A stretch of DNA of 64,000 bases from Belliella alkalica (GCF_022549785.1 NZ_JAKZGO010000004.1:173603-237602); one strand, 5' to 3'; shown: positions 53,093-63,619, counted from the stretch's first letter. The notes: a model not told the origin generated them from the letters alone. Numbers and translations are program-made.

Positions 53093-56059
53093 ATGAATAG
53101 ACTAATACGAAGGATTATAATCCTTTTTGTTTGTTTTTTGGCTGTAAATTTTGCTGAAGCCCAAAATCAATCAAGCACAATCGAAGGAGTTGTAAAAGAA
53201 GCCGCAAATGGCGAACCCATCCCAGGGGTTACTATTGTAGAAAAGAACACAACAAATGGAACAGTTACAGATATTGATGGAAAGTTCAGTATTAATGTAA
53301 GTTCTCCCAATGCCATTCTTACCATTTCATTTATTGGATTTTCTTCACAAGAAGTAAGCATTACAAACAAAGGCTTCATTGAAGTGTCACTCAGTGAAGA
53401 TATCAGTCAGTTGGATGAAGTTGTTGTGGTAGGTTATGGTACCCAAAAGCGATCTGATATCACTGGTTCAGTAGCTTCAGTTCCCAAAGATAGACTTTCA
53501 AATCTTCCAGTAACTGATATTACCCAAGCGATCCAAGGAACTACAGCCGGTTTACAAGTTTCTCAGGGCTCATCAGTACCAGGTAGCACAGGAGGTCTTC
53601 AAATTAGGGGGGTAAACTCTATTAATGCAAACACAAGTCCATTTCTCGTTGTAGATGGCTCTCCTTTTTTTGGAAGTATCAATGATATTAGTCCAAATGA
53701 TGTTGAGTCAATTGAGATTCTCAAAGATGCGTCGGCTGTTGCGATTTATGGTACTAGAGGAGCGAATGGTGTTATTTTGATTACAACAAAAAGAGGTTCT
53801 ACATCTGCCGGAAAACCTCGAATCAATTATAGTGCTTATACTGGTGTAGAAGGCATTGCAAACTTGCTCAGACCAATGGGTCCTGATCAGTATATTCAGA
53901 AATACGAAGATTTTCTGATTGCCAACAATTTGTCAATGACAAACATTCTCCCAAATGCTGCAGAAGTTGATAATTTCAACAATGGGATTACAACTGACTG
54001 GATGGATGTAGCCACTCAGCAGGGTAGAATAACTGAACATAACTTAAGTATTTCTGGTGGCACTGAGAATGTACAGTACTTTGTGTCTGGTTCAAAAGTT
54101 GATCAAGATGGGGTAGTGCAGGGATATCAGTTTGGGAGGGCATCCTTCAGAACAAATATTGATGCCAAAATCAATGATTATATCAAAGTAGGAACAAGCG
54201 CATTTTTTACGGATAGAAATCAAGATGGAGGAAGAGTGAATTTATTGCTCGCTTCAGCAATGAGTCCATACTCTAGGCCAAGAGATGATAATGGTGATTT
54301 CATTATATTCCCTATGGCACCGGAACAGCTTTTTCTAAATCCAATGCTTGGGCTTACTGTAGATAGAGAAGATCGCCAAAAAACCTTATCTGGCGGCGCT
54401 TATGTTGATATTACTCCTGGAATTATTCCTGGCTTGACTTACAGACTTAATGGGAATTATACCTACAACATCAATAGATTTGCTCAATATACTGGAAGAC
54501 AGTTTAATGATCTTAATGGAACTGCACAAATAAACAATTCTGAAACCACCAATTGGGTATTGGAAAATATTTTATCCTATACCAAAGAAATAGGTGATCA
54601 TAGAATAGATTTCACTGGTTTGTACAGTGCACAAAAAGTTGACTACTTTGCTTCCAATGCGTCTTCAAGAATTTTTACAAATGACGCGCTTTCATTCTAC
54701 AACTTAGGTGCTGGCTCTACACAACAGGCAGGATCTGCTGGTAATGGCTACACATTACTCTCACAAATGGGTAGAATCAATTACTCTTATATGAGTAAAT
54801 ATTTGTTGACAGTAACGGGCCGTCGTGATGGTTACTCAGCATTTGGTGCCAATACCAGTAAGTATGGATTCTTCCCTTCAGTTGCCGTAGGCTGGAATAT
54901 CCATAATGAAAACTTCATGGCAAACGCAACTTCTATAGGAGAATTAAAACTAAGATTGTCGCATGGACAAACAGGAAATCAAGCCATAGGAGTGAATCAA
55001 ACAGCCACTACAGCCAATACTTCATTGCTACCGTTTAACGGAACACCATTGGTAGGAGTACTATTCAATAACCTTGGAAACTCAAACCTAAATTGGGAAA
55101 CAACTACAGCTACCAACCTAGCCTTGGATTTTGGAGTCGTACAAAACAGAGTGAGAGGTAGTATTGAATTGTATAAGACTGTAACTAATGACATTTTGCT
55201 AAGGAGAAACCTGCCAAATATTACTGGATATGGAAATGTTTGGACAAACCTTGGGAAAATGCAGAATGTTGGTTTTGAATTAACTTTGAATACAGTAAAC
55301 ATTGAAAATCAAAACTTCACCTGGGAATCTAACATAAACTATTCTAGGTACAGAAATGAAATTCTGGAGCTTTATGGTGATGGTAGAGACGATATAGGAA
55401 ATAGATGGTTCATAGGACAGCCACTTAGAGTAGTTTTTGACTATGAAAGAGTTGGGGTTTGGCAAGTTGGCGAAGATGCTGCTAATGTTGACCCAGTTGC
55501 GAGGCCAGGTGATTTAAAATTTGTAGATCAAAACGGTGATGGTCAAATCAATGCTGACGACAGAGTAGTACTAGGACAAAGGGATCCATTATGGATTGGC
55601 GGACTGACCAACACGTTTACTTATAAAAACTTTAGCTTGAGTATCTTCCTTCAAGCAGTAAAAGGTGGATTAAAGAACAATGTAGATCTATCTTATGCGG
55701 ATGAAGCTGGTAGAAGAAATATCCCGGAAGAAATCGGGTACTGGACTCCTGAAAATCAGGACAACTACTGGCCTGGTTTAGGTGCTTTCAGAAACTATAG
55801 AGGATATCAGTTTGCTGAGGACTATAGCTTCCTAAGGATTAAAGATGTTCGACTAAGCTATGTAGTACCTAGTGAATTCTTATCGAGATATAGTATTCAA
55901 GGTTTGACAATTTATATGGCAGGTAGAAATCTGTACACTTTTACAAACTGGGTAGGCTGGGATCCAGAGATGAATTTCTCGCCTAGAGGTTCTGGTGACT
56001 GGACCAATAATTACCCATTGGTTCGATCAGTTTCCCTTGGTATCAACCTTACACTTTAA
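53093..56059 (+). CDS. SusC/RagA-type TonB-dependent transporter (second pair)
   Basis: A 988-residue porin with signal peptide (about 1-23, ending AEAQ) and a carboxypeptidase-like domain (IEGVVKEAANGEPIPGVTIVEK). The plug motifs follow (DEVVVVGYGTQKRSDITGSV, IRGVNSINANTSPFLVVDG, RGANGVILITTKRG), then a barrel ending in SLGINLTL. It lacks an STN domain, like the first SusC, but differs clearly in sequence and length, suggesting a different ligand. SusD follows 12 bp later. The regulator gene diverges upstream. Confidence 0.95.
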   Translation: MNRLIRRIIILFVCFLAVNFAEAQNQSSTIEGVVKEAANGEPIPGVTIVEKNTTNGTVTDIDGKFSINVSSPNAILTISFIGFSSQEVSITNKGFIEVSLSEDISQLDEVVVVGYGTQKRSDITGSVASVPKDRLSNLPVTDITQAIQGTTAGLQVSQGSSVPGSTGGLQIRGVNSINANTSPFLVVDGSPFFGSINDISPNDVESIEILKDASAVAIYGTRGANGVILITTKRGSTSAGKPRINYSAYTGVEGIANLLRPMGPDQYIQKYEDFLIANNLSMTNILPNAAEVDNFNNGITTDWMDVATQQGRITEHNLSISGGTENVQYFVSGSKVDQDGVVQGYQFGRASFRTNIDAKINDYIKVGTSAFFTDRNQDGGRVNLLLASAMSPYSRPRDDNGDFIIFPMAPEQLFLNPMLGLTVDREDRQKTLSGGAYVDITPGIIPGLTYRLNGNYTYNINRFAQYTGRQFNDLNGTAQINNSETTNWVLENILSYTKEIGDHRIDFTGLYSAQKVDYFASNASSRIFTNDALSFYNLGAGSTQQAGSAGNGYTLLSQMGRINYSYMSKYLLTVTGRRDGYSAFGANTSKYGFFPSVAVGWNIHNENFMANATSIGELKLRLSHGQTGNQAIGVNQTATTANTSLLPFNGTPLVGVLFNNLGNSNLNWETTTATNLALDFGVVQNRVRGSIELYKTVTNDILLRRNLPNITGYGNVWTNLGKMQNVGFELTLNTVNIENQNFTWESNINYSRYRNEILELYGDGRDDIGNRWFIGQPLRVVFDYERVGVWQVGEDAANVDPVARPGDLKFVDQNGDGQINADDRVVLGQRDPLWIGGLTNTFTYKNFSLSIFLQAVKGGLKNNVDLSYADEAGRRNIPEEIGYWTPENQDNYWPGLGAFRNYRGYQFAEDYSFLRIKDVRLSYVVPSEFLSRYSIQGLTIYMAGRNLYTFTNWVGWDPEMNFSPRGSGDWTNNYPLVRSVSLGINLTL

Positions 56060-56071
56060 AATCTGAAGAAA

Positions 56072-57745
56072 ATGAAAAAATTACTTAATTATATAGGAAT
56101 TTTATGTGTGTTGGTATTTATCAATACAGCTTGCAGTGACTCTTTTTTGGACGAAAAAGTCTTAGATAGATATGCTCCTGAATCATTAAATGATAGGTTA
56201 GGTTTCAATGCAGCCGCCATTGGTTTACATAGACAGTTTATATCAATGTACACCAATGATCAAGATCAAACTCTGCAAGGCGTTTGGCATTTAGGCACAG
56301 ACATTCTTTGGGCTCCATCTGGAAGATCAAACGGTGATGCTAGACCTTATTTTAGCTATTCTCAAATGAATTCTTTGGATCCTGCAGCAAGAAAAATTTG
56401 GAGTGCTTTATACATTTTGATCAACAATGCCAATCTATTGATCAATGCTGCTGAAAACAACAATCCTACAGGAATGACAGCTGCGGAAATTAGCGCATTC
56501 AATGCAGAAGCTCGTTTTTTCAGAGCATATGCTTACAATATGCTAGCAACGCTTTATGGTGATGTCCCTCTTTTGACTGAGCCATTGACTGCACCCAAAA
56601 CTGACTTCGTTCGTACTCCTATCAATGAGGTGAACGCAGTGATCGAACAAGATTTGATTTTTGCTACAGAATTTCTTCCTAACGCTGGGTCTGCACGAAA
56701 TGAAAGTAGAATCAATAAAATGATTGCACATCAATTGTTGGCAGAAGTTTACCTTAGACTAGATAAGCCAGCTGATGCTGAGGCTCAAGCTTCTGCTGTA
56801 ATAAACAGTGGAAGATACTCTCTTATCAATCAAAGATTTGGAGTAAAAGCTAACGAACCAGGTGATTATTTTTCGGATATGTTTATCAAAGGCAATCAGA
56901 GAAGGAATCAAGGCAATACTGAATCTATTTGGGTTCTTGAAATGGAAAACCCTTCTGATGTGACTGGTGGAGGTTTTGGAGCTCCACAACAAAGAAGAAT
57001 TTGGATTGGGGGTTATTACGACGTGCCAGGAATGGAACCTACAGATTCGCTGGGCGGTAGAGGTATCGCTAGAGTTAGACTCAACAACTGGGTACTCTAT
57101 GGTCTCTATGATGATGGTGATATGCGTAATTCTCAATATAATATTAAAAGAAAACTTTATTTCAATCACTCTGGGAGCATTTATAACAATATAAGAGGTC
57201 AAGAAGTCCCTTATGGAGTAAATAGTGAGTTTACACTTACAAATGGAAATGTCGTTAGAATTTTTCCTGCTGATACAATTTGGAGAATGGCTCCTTACTC
57301 TATGAAATGGGGACAGTATGATACTAGAGACCCTTTTGGCTATGCAATGTGGAAAGATTTTATGGTGATGCGCTTGGGTGAAACTTACTTGCTCAGAGCT
57401 GAAGCTAGAATGAAACAAGGTGACCTTGCTGGAGCTGCATCAGATATCAATGTTTTGAGGGTAAGAGCAAATGCACCTTTGGTGACCGAAGCTCAGATGA
57501 ATCTAGATTTTATCCTGGATGAAAGAGTAAGAGAACTCCTAGCTGAAGAAAATAGAAGAATGACACTTGTAAGAACAGGAACGCTCGTGGAAAGAGCAAG
57601 AAGATTGACTGGCACAAGTCCTCTAGCAAATGGTGAAATTGAAACTACAGCTGGTCTTCAAAATTTTCATATGAAACTACCAATCCCTCAATCAGAAATA
57701 GATCTAAATAAAGACGCTGAGCTGAAGCAAAATGAAGGGTATTAA
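56072..57745 (+). CDS. SusD/RagB-type outer membrane lipoprotein (second pair)
   Basis: A 557-residue lipoprotein (lipobox INTACSD) of typical SusD length. It has the tetratricopeptide-like core (AEARFFRAYAYNMLATLYGDVPLLTEP), RLGETYLLRAEARMKQGDLAGAASDINVLRVRAN, and the C-terminal LPIPQSEIDLNKDAELKQNEGY. It is shorter than the first SusD by about 157 residues. It is part of the SusC2-SusD2 operon, followed by a hairpin terminator. Confidence 0.94.
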   Translation: MKKLLNYIGILCVLVFINTACSDSFLDEKVLDRYAPESLNDRLGFNAAAIGLHRQFISMYTNDQDQTLQGVWHLGTDILWAPSGRSNGDARPYFSYSQMNSLDPAARKIWSALYILINNANLLINAAENNNPTGMTAAEISAFNAEARFFRAYAYNMLATLYGDVPLLTEPLTAPKTDFVRTPINEVNAVIEQDLIFATEFLPNAGSARNESRINKMIAHQLLAEVYLRLDKPADAEAQASAVINSGRYSLINQRFGVKANEPGDYFSDMFIKGNQRRNQGNTESIWVLEMENPSDVTGGGFGAPQQRRIWIGGYYDVPGMEPTDSLGGRGIARVRLNNWVLYGLYDDGDMRNSQYNIKRKLYFNHSGSIYNNIRGQEVPYGVNSEFTLTNGNVVRIFPADTIWRMAPYSMKWGQYDTRDPFGYAMWKDFMVMRLGETYLLRAEARMKQGDLAGAASDINVLRVRANAPLVTEAQMNLDFILDERVRELLAEENRRMTLVRTGTLVERARRLTGTSPLANGEIETTAGLQNFHMKLPIPQSEIDLNKDAELKQNEGY

Positions 57746-57837
57746 TCTTGTAAATGTGGCTTCAAGTCACAGATTAAAAGATTTACATGATTCTCTAGCA
57801 ATATAAAGAAGTAATTAATTAGGGTTTATAGTTTTAA

Positions 57838-57870
57838 TTGCAACTACTGGACTTTGTCTGGTAGTTGCAT
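57838..57870 (+). terminator. terminator after SusD2
   Basis: TGCAACTAC (57839-57847) pairs with GTAGTTGCA (57861-57869) and is followed by TATTTATTTC. It separates SusCD2 from the enzyme operon that starts at 57976. Confidence 0.75.
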
Positions 57871-57975
57871 ATTTATTTCACTAAAGTTTACTTTTATCCG
57901 CTAAGAATTTACTGCAAATTTGTCAAAACCCTTCTACGTACTCTAAGTGGGGTTAAAAAATAGTTAATTTCAAAA

Positions 57976-59184
57976 ATGAAAAAAATAAACCTATTTTACA
58001 CCATCCTTCTTATTTATACCATTGGTACAGCCCAAGCGAATAATCAAGAAGATAGAAAAACCTTTATTTCCCACCTTACCAAAATAGCAGATCCGGTTTT
58101 GACGAATCTAAGTCAGGATAAGCTCAAGGAAAATATGCCTGTGGAGACTGCTCCAAATGCTTATGGAGATAGGGATAAAGTGACTTACCTAGAAGCTTTT
58201 GGAAGACTTGTGTCTGGTATGGCTCCTTGGTTGGAACTTGGCCCTGATGACACGGAGGAAGGTAAGTTGAGAGAGAAATACATCCTTTTGGTTCATCAGT
58301 CACTCAAAAATGCCACAGATCCCAATGCAAAGGATTTTATGAACTTTACAGAAGGTGGTCAGCCTTTGGTGGATGCGGCATTTCTAGCCCAAGGCTTATT
58401 ACGTGCACCCACCCAACTTTGGGACAGGCTTGATTCCCAAACCAAAAAGAACACAATTGAAGCTTTAAAATCATCTAGAAGTATCACTCCATATTATAGT
58501 AATTGGCTGCTTTTTACTGCCATGGTAGAAGCAGCTTTGATCAAGTTTGACGGTGAAGGTGACCAAGTTCGAATTGCCTATGCCCTCAACAAGCATAAAG
58601 AGTGGTATCTTGGAGATGGTGTCTATGGTGATGGTCCTGATTTTCATTTTGATTATTACAATAGCTTCGTGATTCAGCCGATGATTTTGGATGTTACAAA
58701 AACATTGCTGGAAGTAGGAAAAGGGAACAAAGGGGAGTTTGAGCTTTTCCTCAAAAGAGCAAGAAGATATGCCGCAATCCAAGAAAGATTGATTTCGCCA
58801 GAAGGAACTTATCCCGTAATTGGAAGGTCCATGGCCTATAGGTTTGGCGCATTTCAAGCACTTTCCCAAATAGCCCTTTGGGAGGAATTGCCACAAGAAA
58901 TTGCTCCCTCACAAGTTCGTGGAGCCCTGATGGCAATTGTGGACAAACACATGCAGTCTGATTCAATGTTTGACCAGAATGGCTGGTTGAAACTCGGTTT
59001 TCATGGCAATCAACCCGAATTGGCTGAGCCTTATATTTCTACAGGAAGCCTTTATTTATGTTCGGAAGTCTTCTTGGTTCTAGGTTTGCCTGCTTCTTCA
59101 GATTTTTGGGCGAAGCCTAAAGAAGAATGGACACAGCAGAAAATCTGGGGTGGAAAAAAGGCAGTGATTGACAAAGCACTCTAA
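57976..59184 (+). CDS. DUF2264 protein, possible GH154 beta-glucuronidase
   Basis: A 402-residue exported protein (signal peptide ending GTAQA). It matches the DUF2264 pattern: TYLEAFGRLVSGMAPWLELG, FTEGGQPLVDAAFLAQGLLRAP, YYSNWLLFTAMVEAALIKFDG, DGPDFHFDYYNSFVIQPMI, and LISPEGTYPVIGRSMAYRFGAFQ. The family is likely an (alpha/alpha)6 barrel. DUF2264 proteins have been linked to GH154, reported to contain beta-glucuronidases; I am confident of the domain, not of the activity. It is the first gene of the enzyme operon; the next gene starts 1 bp after its stop. Confidence 0.75.
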   Translation: MKKINLFYTILLIYTIGTAQANNQEDRKTFISHLTKIADPVLTNLSQDKLKENMPVETAPNAYGDRDKVTYLEAFGRLVSGMAPWLELGPDDTEEGKLREKYILLVHQSLKNATDPNAKDFMNFTEGGQPLVDAAFLAQGLLRAPTQLWDRLDSQTKKNTIEALKSSRSITPYYSNWLLFTAMVEAALIKFDGEGDQVRIAYALNKHKEWYLGDGVYGDGPDFHFDYYNSFVIQPMILDVTKTLLEVGKGNKGEFELFLKRARRYAAIQERLISPEGTYPVIGRSMAYRFGAFQALSQIALWEELPQEIAPSQVRGALMAIVDKHMQSDSMFDQNGWLKLGFHGNQPELAEPYISTGSLYLCSEVFLVLGLPASSDFWAKPKEEWTQQKIWGGKKAVIDKAL

Positions 59185-59185
59185 A

Positions 59186-60487
59186 ATGATCCACAAAATT
59201 CAGATATCATTTCTGCTGCTTTTGCTAATAATGTCATCTTGTCAAGCCCAAAAGTTAGAAAAGGCTCAAATCACCACAAGTAATGTAGGAGAAGGCTGGG
59301 CAAATAACTCTGTCAATACAGTTATCTTCAGAAGAAATTCTTTGGATTCTGATGGCAAGCATCAGTTTATTGCCTACTACGATCCAGAAGGATTTGTCGT
59401 GCTTGGCAAAAGGGAATTGTCATCAGATACATGGGTGCTAAACAAAACAGCATACAAGGGAAATGTCAACGATGCGCACAATTCCATCAGCATTGCCTTG
59501 GATGGGGAAGGATATCTCCATATCTCTTGGGATCATCATGACAATGAATTGAGATATGCCAAAAGCAAGGATCCATTGAGTCTTGAGTTGGGGGAAAAGG
59601 AATCAATCACTGGCCTACAGGAATCAAAAGTAACCTATCCAGAATTCCATAGATTACCAAATGGGAATTTGATATTTATGTACAGGTCAGGATCTTCAGG
59701 AAGAGGCAATTTGTTGATTAATAAATATGATTTGAAATCAAAATCTTGGCAGCAAATCCATACCAATTTGATTGATGGGGAAGACCAAAGAAATGCATAT
59801 TGGCAGTCTTACGTCGATCAACTTGGAAATATCCACTTAAGTTGGGTTTGGAGAGAGTCTTGGGATGTATCGACCAATCATGACATGGCCTATGCTGTAT
59901 CCAAAGATCAAGGGTTGACTTGGGAAAAATCATCGGGAGAAAAATACAAGCTCCCAATCACTGAAAGTTCAGCTGAATATGCTTGGAAAATTCCCCAGAA
60001 GAGTAGCCTAATCAATCAAACAGGTATGACGGCCGATAATAATGGCAATCCATATATCGTCACCTATTGGGCAGATGAAGAGATTCCTCAGCTCCAAGTG
60101 ATTTACCTAAAGGATGGATCATGGAAAAAAGCAAGCCCAAACCACCGGACTCAACCCTTCTACCTCGGCGGTGGAGGAACCAAAAGAATCCCGATTTCCA
60201 GACCTCAGGTGCTTGTGGATGATCAGCAAAAGATCTATATCATCTATAGGGATGAAGAAAGAGACAATAAGGTAACTCTTGTATATCAAAACAAATCAAA
60301 ATGGGATATCAGAGATTTAACAAAAGATCCAGTCGGCCAATGGGAGCCAACTTATGATATTTCACTTTGGAAAAAGATGAAATCTCTACACTTATTTGTG
60401 CAAAATGTAGAACAAATCGATGGGGAAGGAATAGCTGAGGGAAAGTCAAGCACTGTTCGAATTATAGAATTAAATCACAATCAATAA
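59186..60487 (+). CDS. BNR_4-family beta-propeller glycan enzyme (GH145/PL24/PL25/PL27-like)
   Basis: A 433-residue lipoprotein (lipobox MSSCQA) from the ATG at 59186; the TTG at 59168 lies inside the upstream gene. It has repeated propeller blades and the BNR_4 motif NVNDAHNSISIALDGEGYLHISWDHHDNELRYAKS. Later blades include EYAWKIPQKSSL, GMTADNNGNPYIVTYW and GGGGTKRIPISRPQVLV. This fold is shared by ulvan lyases, L-rhamnose-alpha-1,4-glucuronate lyases and GH145 rhamnosidases. In this PUL a lyase acting on glucuronate would explain GH88 and GH105 nearby. The exact family cannot be fixed from the sequence alone. Confidence 0.75.
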   Translation: MIHKIQISFLLLLLIMSSCQAQKLEKAQITTSNVGEGWANNSVNTVIFRRNSLDSDGKHQFIAYYDPEGFVVLGKRELSSDTWVLNKTAYKGNVNDAHNSISIALDGEGYLHISWDHHDNELRYAKSKDPLSLELGEKESITGLQESKVTYPEFHRLPNGNLIFMYRSGSSGRGNLLINKYDLKSKSWQQIHTNLIDGEDQRNAYWQSYVDQLGNIHLSWVWRESWDVSTNHDMAYAVSKDQGLTWEKSSGEKYKLPITESSAEYAWKIPQKSSLINQTGMTADNNGNPYIVTYWADEEIPQLQVIYLKDGSWKKASPNHRTQPFYLGGGGTKRIPISRPQVLVDDQQKIYIIYRDEERDNKVTLVYQNKSKWDIRDLTKDPVGQWEPTYDISLWKKMKSLHLFVQNVEQIDGEGIAEGKSSTVRIIELNHNQ

Positions 60488-60505
60488 CATCATAAAAGTT
60501 TAAAA

Positions 60506-61711
60506 ATGAAAAAGCTTTTTTCTCTAGTTATCTTACTGTCTTCGATTGTTTTTTCGAATTGTCAGGTCAAAAGTAATAGTATTTCAACACAAGAGGCCGA
60601 TTTGAACGCCAAATTGGACGATGTCATTTTCAAGGCATCGAATCAGTATAAATTTATGATGGAAATCCTGCCTGAAAACAGATTTCCAAAAACTTATCAT
60701 GAGAAAAATGATAAACTAGAAACATCAAATTCAGGCTGGTGGTGTAGCGGTTTTTACCCTGGATCTTTGCTTTATATGTATGAGCAAAACAAGGATGCTG
60801 AACTTTTAGCTGAAGCCAAGAGAATCATGAAAGTACTCGAAAAAGAAAAGTACAATACTACTACACATGATCTAGGTTTTATGATGTTTTGCAGTTTTGG
60901 AAATGCATTGGACATTTCTCCTGAAAACGACTATAAGGAGATCTTGATTCAAAGTGCAAAGTCATTGAGCTCAAGATTTGACGAAAAAGTAGGATTGATA
61001 AAGTCTTGGGACTCGAAGGAAGGTGATTACTTGGTGATCATTGACAATATGATGAATCTTGAACTGCTTTTCTGGGCATCTGAAGAGACAGGAGACCCAA
61101 CTTACAGAGATATAGCAATCACACATGCTGACAATACGATCAAAAACCATTTCCGTGAGGACTACAGTACTTATCATGTAGTCAACTATAACCCACAAAC
61201 TGGCGAGGTAAACAAAAAGCACACAGCACAAGGATATGCTGATGATTCTGCATGGGCTAGAGGTCAGGCATGGGGACTTTATGGCTATATTGTGATGTAC
61301 AGATTTACCAAAGATGAGAAATACCTCGACCTTGCAAAAAACATCGCCAATTTGATTTTGGATCACCCAAATTTGCCAGAAGATAAAATTCCTTATTGGG
61401 ATTTTGATGCTCCAAATATTCCAGATGCATTGAGGGATTCTTCAGCAGGTGCTATCATAGCTTCAGCGCTATTTGAGCTATCTACATTCGTAGATAAAAA
61501 AGACTCCAAAAAATACTTTACCGATGCAGAAACCATGTTGACATCTCTTTCCTCTGCCCCTTATTTGGCAGAACCAAAGACAAATGGTGGTTTTATCCTC
61601 AAGCATGGCGTAGGACATATTCCTGAAAATACTGAAGTGGATACACCACTGACTTATGGAGATTACTACTTCTTGGAAGCCATCAAAAGATATAAAAACC
61701 TATCAAAATAA
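60506..61711 (+). CDS. GH88 unsaturated glucuronyl hydrolase
   Basis: A 401-residue lipoprotein (lipobox FSNCQ). GH88 motifs are SGWWCSGFYPGSLLYMYEQN, HDLGFMMFCSFGNAL (active-site Asp), YLVIIDNMMNLELLFWAS (second Asp), AQGYADDSAWARGQAWGLYGY, and YWDFDAP...RDSSAGAIIASAL. It hydrates the double bond of 4,5-unsaturated glucuronic acid ends, releasing a 4-deoxy keto uronic acid. It is 18 bp after the BNR_4 gene and 6 bp before GH43, within one operon. Confidence 0.93.
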   Translation: MKKLFSLVILLSSIVFSNCQVKSNSISTQEADLNAKLDDVIFKASNQYKFMMEILPENRFPKTYHEKNDKLETSNSGWWCSGFYPGSLLYMYEQNKDAELLAEAKRIMKVLEKEKYNTTTHDLGFMMFCSFGNALDISPENDYKEILIQSAKSLSSRFDEKVGLIKSWDSKEGDYLVIIDNMMNLELLFWASEETGDPTYRDIAITHADNTIKNHFREDYSTYHVVNYNPQTGEVNKKHTAQGYADDSAWARGQAWGLYGYIVMYRFTKDEKYLDLAKNIANLILDHPNLPEDKIPYWDFDAPNIPDALRDSSAGAIIASALFELSTFVDKKDSKKYFTDAETMLTSLSSAPYLAEPKTNGGFILKHGVGHIPENTEVDTPLTYGDYYFLEAIKRYKNLSK

Positions 61712-61717
61712 TTAAAA

Positions 61718-63619
61718 ATGATCAACTTTAAGAACCTTCTTTTCGGTATTCTTTGTGCCTGCATATTGACTTTGAACTCTTGCTCTGAGCCAGTCAAGAC
61801 TGAAGCTTATTTATTTGCCTACTTTATTGGCAATGGACCTGGTCAAGAAGCTGTCCATTATGCAATCAGCGACGATGGATTCAATTACCGCGCTTTGAAT
61901 AACTACCTTCCTATCATCGACAACGATGTTATCAGCAAGCAAGGAGGCGTCAGAGATCCACATATCCTAAGATCAGATGATGGCAAGAGTTTCTTTATGG
62001 TCTTGACAGATCTTTATGTACCAAATGACGGCTGGACCAATGAAAGCATGATTTTGTTAAAGTCAGATGATCTGGTCAATTGGACTCACAGCAATATCCA
62101 CATTCCTACGGTTTTTCCTGAGAAATTCAGTGAAGTTAGGAGAGTATGGGCGCCACAAACGATCTTTGATTCCAAGGCAGGAAAATACATGGTCTATTGG
62201 TCCATGCAGTTTGAAGGGGAAGCAGATATCATCTATTATGCTTATGCAAACAGTGACTTTACTGCTTTGGAAAATGAGCCACAGCAACTTTTTTTCCATC
62301 CGGAAGGAAAATCTTGTATCGATGGAGACATCATTTTTCATGAAGGGAAATACCATTTATTTTTCAAAACAGAAGGACATGGCAATGGTCTCAAAAAGGC
62401 AGTTTCGGATAAGTTGACTGAAGGTTATGAGATGCAGGACAAATACCTTCAGCAGACAAAAGAGGCCGTCGAAGGATCGGGGATTTTCAAACTAAATGAT
62501 TCAGAGAAATTCATACTCATGTATGATGTCTATATGAAGGGATCCTATCAGTTTACCGAAAGTACTGACTTGGAAAATTTCACTGTTATTGATGAGCAAA
62601 TCAGTATGGATTTCCATCCTAGGCATGGTTCTGTGCTTCCGATCAGTCTGGAAGAAAAGGAAAGATTGATCAAGGAATTTGGCTATGCCGACGAGGTAGT
62701 TTCTGGTAATCCTGTTTTGAAAGGTTACTATGCTGATCCAGAGATCATCTATTCTGAAAAAGAGCAGAAATACTTCCTTTATCCTACAAGTGATGGATAT
62801 GATGGCTGGTCTGGAACCTATTTCAAGACATTTTCTTCAGAAAATCTTCGCGATTGGAAGGAAGAAGCAGTGATTTTGGATCTGAAGAAGGATGTATCCT
62901 GGAGTGACAGGAATGCTTGGGCTCCTACAATGTTGGAAGTGAAGAAAGAAGACGGATATGAATATTTTTACTATTTCACAGCTAGTCAAAGTATAGGTGT
63001 TGCAACTTCCGATAGCCCATCTGGACCTTTTACAGATTCAGGTAAGCCATTAATTGATTTCAAACCTAACGGTGTTTCCGGCGGACAAGAAATCGATCCA
63101 GATATTTTCAAAGATCCGCAGTCAGATATTACCTACCTCTATTGGGGCAATGGCTATTTGGCCGCAGTTCCCTTGAATGACGATTTGAAGAGTTTTGATA
63201 AGGAAAAAATCACAGTAATGACCCCTGACCAGACTTTTAGAGAAGGTGTGGAGGTGTTTTTCAGAAATGGAAAATACTACTTCCTGTGGTCAGAAGATGA
63301 TACCAGATCAGAAAACTATCGGGTGAGATATGCTATCTCAGATAGTCCAGTCGGCCCTTTGGAAATCCCTGAAAACAACCTGATTTTGAGCAAAAACCCA
63401 AAGTTGGGAATCTATGGAACTGGTCACAACTCAGTGATCAATGTCAAGGATACCGATGATTGGATGATCGTCTATCACCGCTTCAAGAGGCCTGAAGGAA
63501 TCAGAATGGGTCAATCAGCAGGTTTTCATAGAGAAGTGTGTATAGATAAAATGGAGTTTGACGAAAATGGATATATCCTAAAAATAGAACCTACAATTGA
63601 TGGTGTGGTGCTAGAATAA
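61718..63619 (+). CDS. tandem GH43-like (five-bladed propeller) glycosidase
   Basis: A 633-residue lipoprotein (lipobox LNSCSE) with two GH43-like units. Unit 1 (about 25-310) has GGVRDPHILRSDDGKSFFMV and VWAPQTIFDSKAGKYMVYW. Unit 2 (about 325-633) has GYYADPEIIYSEKEQKYFLYP, AWAPTMLEV, and the closing GTGHNSVINVKDTDDWMIVYHRF. Unit 2 carries the usual Asp-Pro, Ala-Pro and late His-Asn features of active GH43 arabinofuranosidase/xylosidase/galactosidase enzymes. Unit 1 also looks mostly intact. It may remove arabinose or related side chains. It is the last complete gene of the PUL in the window. Confidence 0.87.
   Translation: MINFKNLLFGILCACILTLNSCSEPVKTEAYLFAYFIGNGPGQEAVHYAISDDGFNYRALNNYLPIIDNDVISKQGGVRDPHILRSDDGKSFFMVLTDLYVPNDGWTNESMILLKSDDLVNWTHSNIHIPTVFPEKFSEVRRVWAPQTIFDSKAGKYMVYWSMQFEGEADIIYYAYANSDFTALENEPQQLFFHPEGKSCIDGDIIFHEGKYHLFFKTEGHGNGLKKAVSDKLTEGYEMQDKYLQQTKEAVEGSGIFKLNDSEKFILMYDVYMKGSYQFTESTDLENFTVIDEQISMDFHPRHGSVLPISLEEKERLIKEFGYADEVVSGNPVLKGYYADPEIIYSEKEQKYFLYPTSDGYDGWSGTYFKTFSSENLRDWKEEAVILDLKKDVSWSDRNAWAPTMLEVKKEDGYEYFYYFTASQSIGVATSDSPSGPFTDSGKPLIDFKPNGVSGGQEIDPDIFKDPQSDITYLYWGNGYLAAVPLNDDLKSFDKEKITVMTPDQTFREGVEVFFRNGKYYFLWSEDDTRSENYRVRYAISDSPVGPLEIPENNLILSKNPKLGIYGTGHNSVINVKDTDDWMIVYHRFKRPEGIRMGQSAGFHREVCIDKMEFDENGYILKIEPTIDGVVLE

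Noticed and set aside
59168-59185. TTG start for the BNR_4 gene
   Set aside because: It overlaps the preceding gene and disrupts the lipoprotein leader; the ATG at 59186 follows the stop directly.
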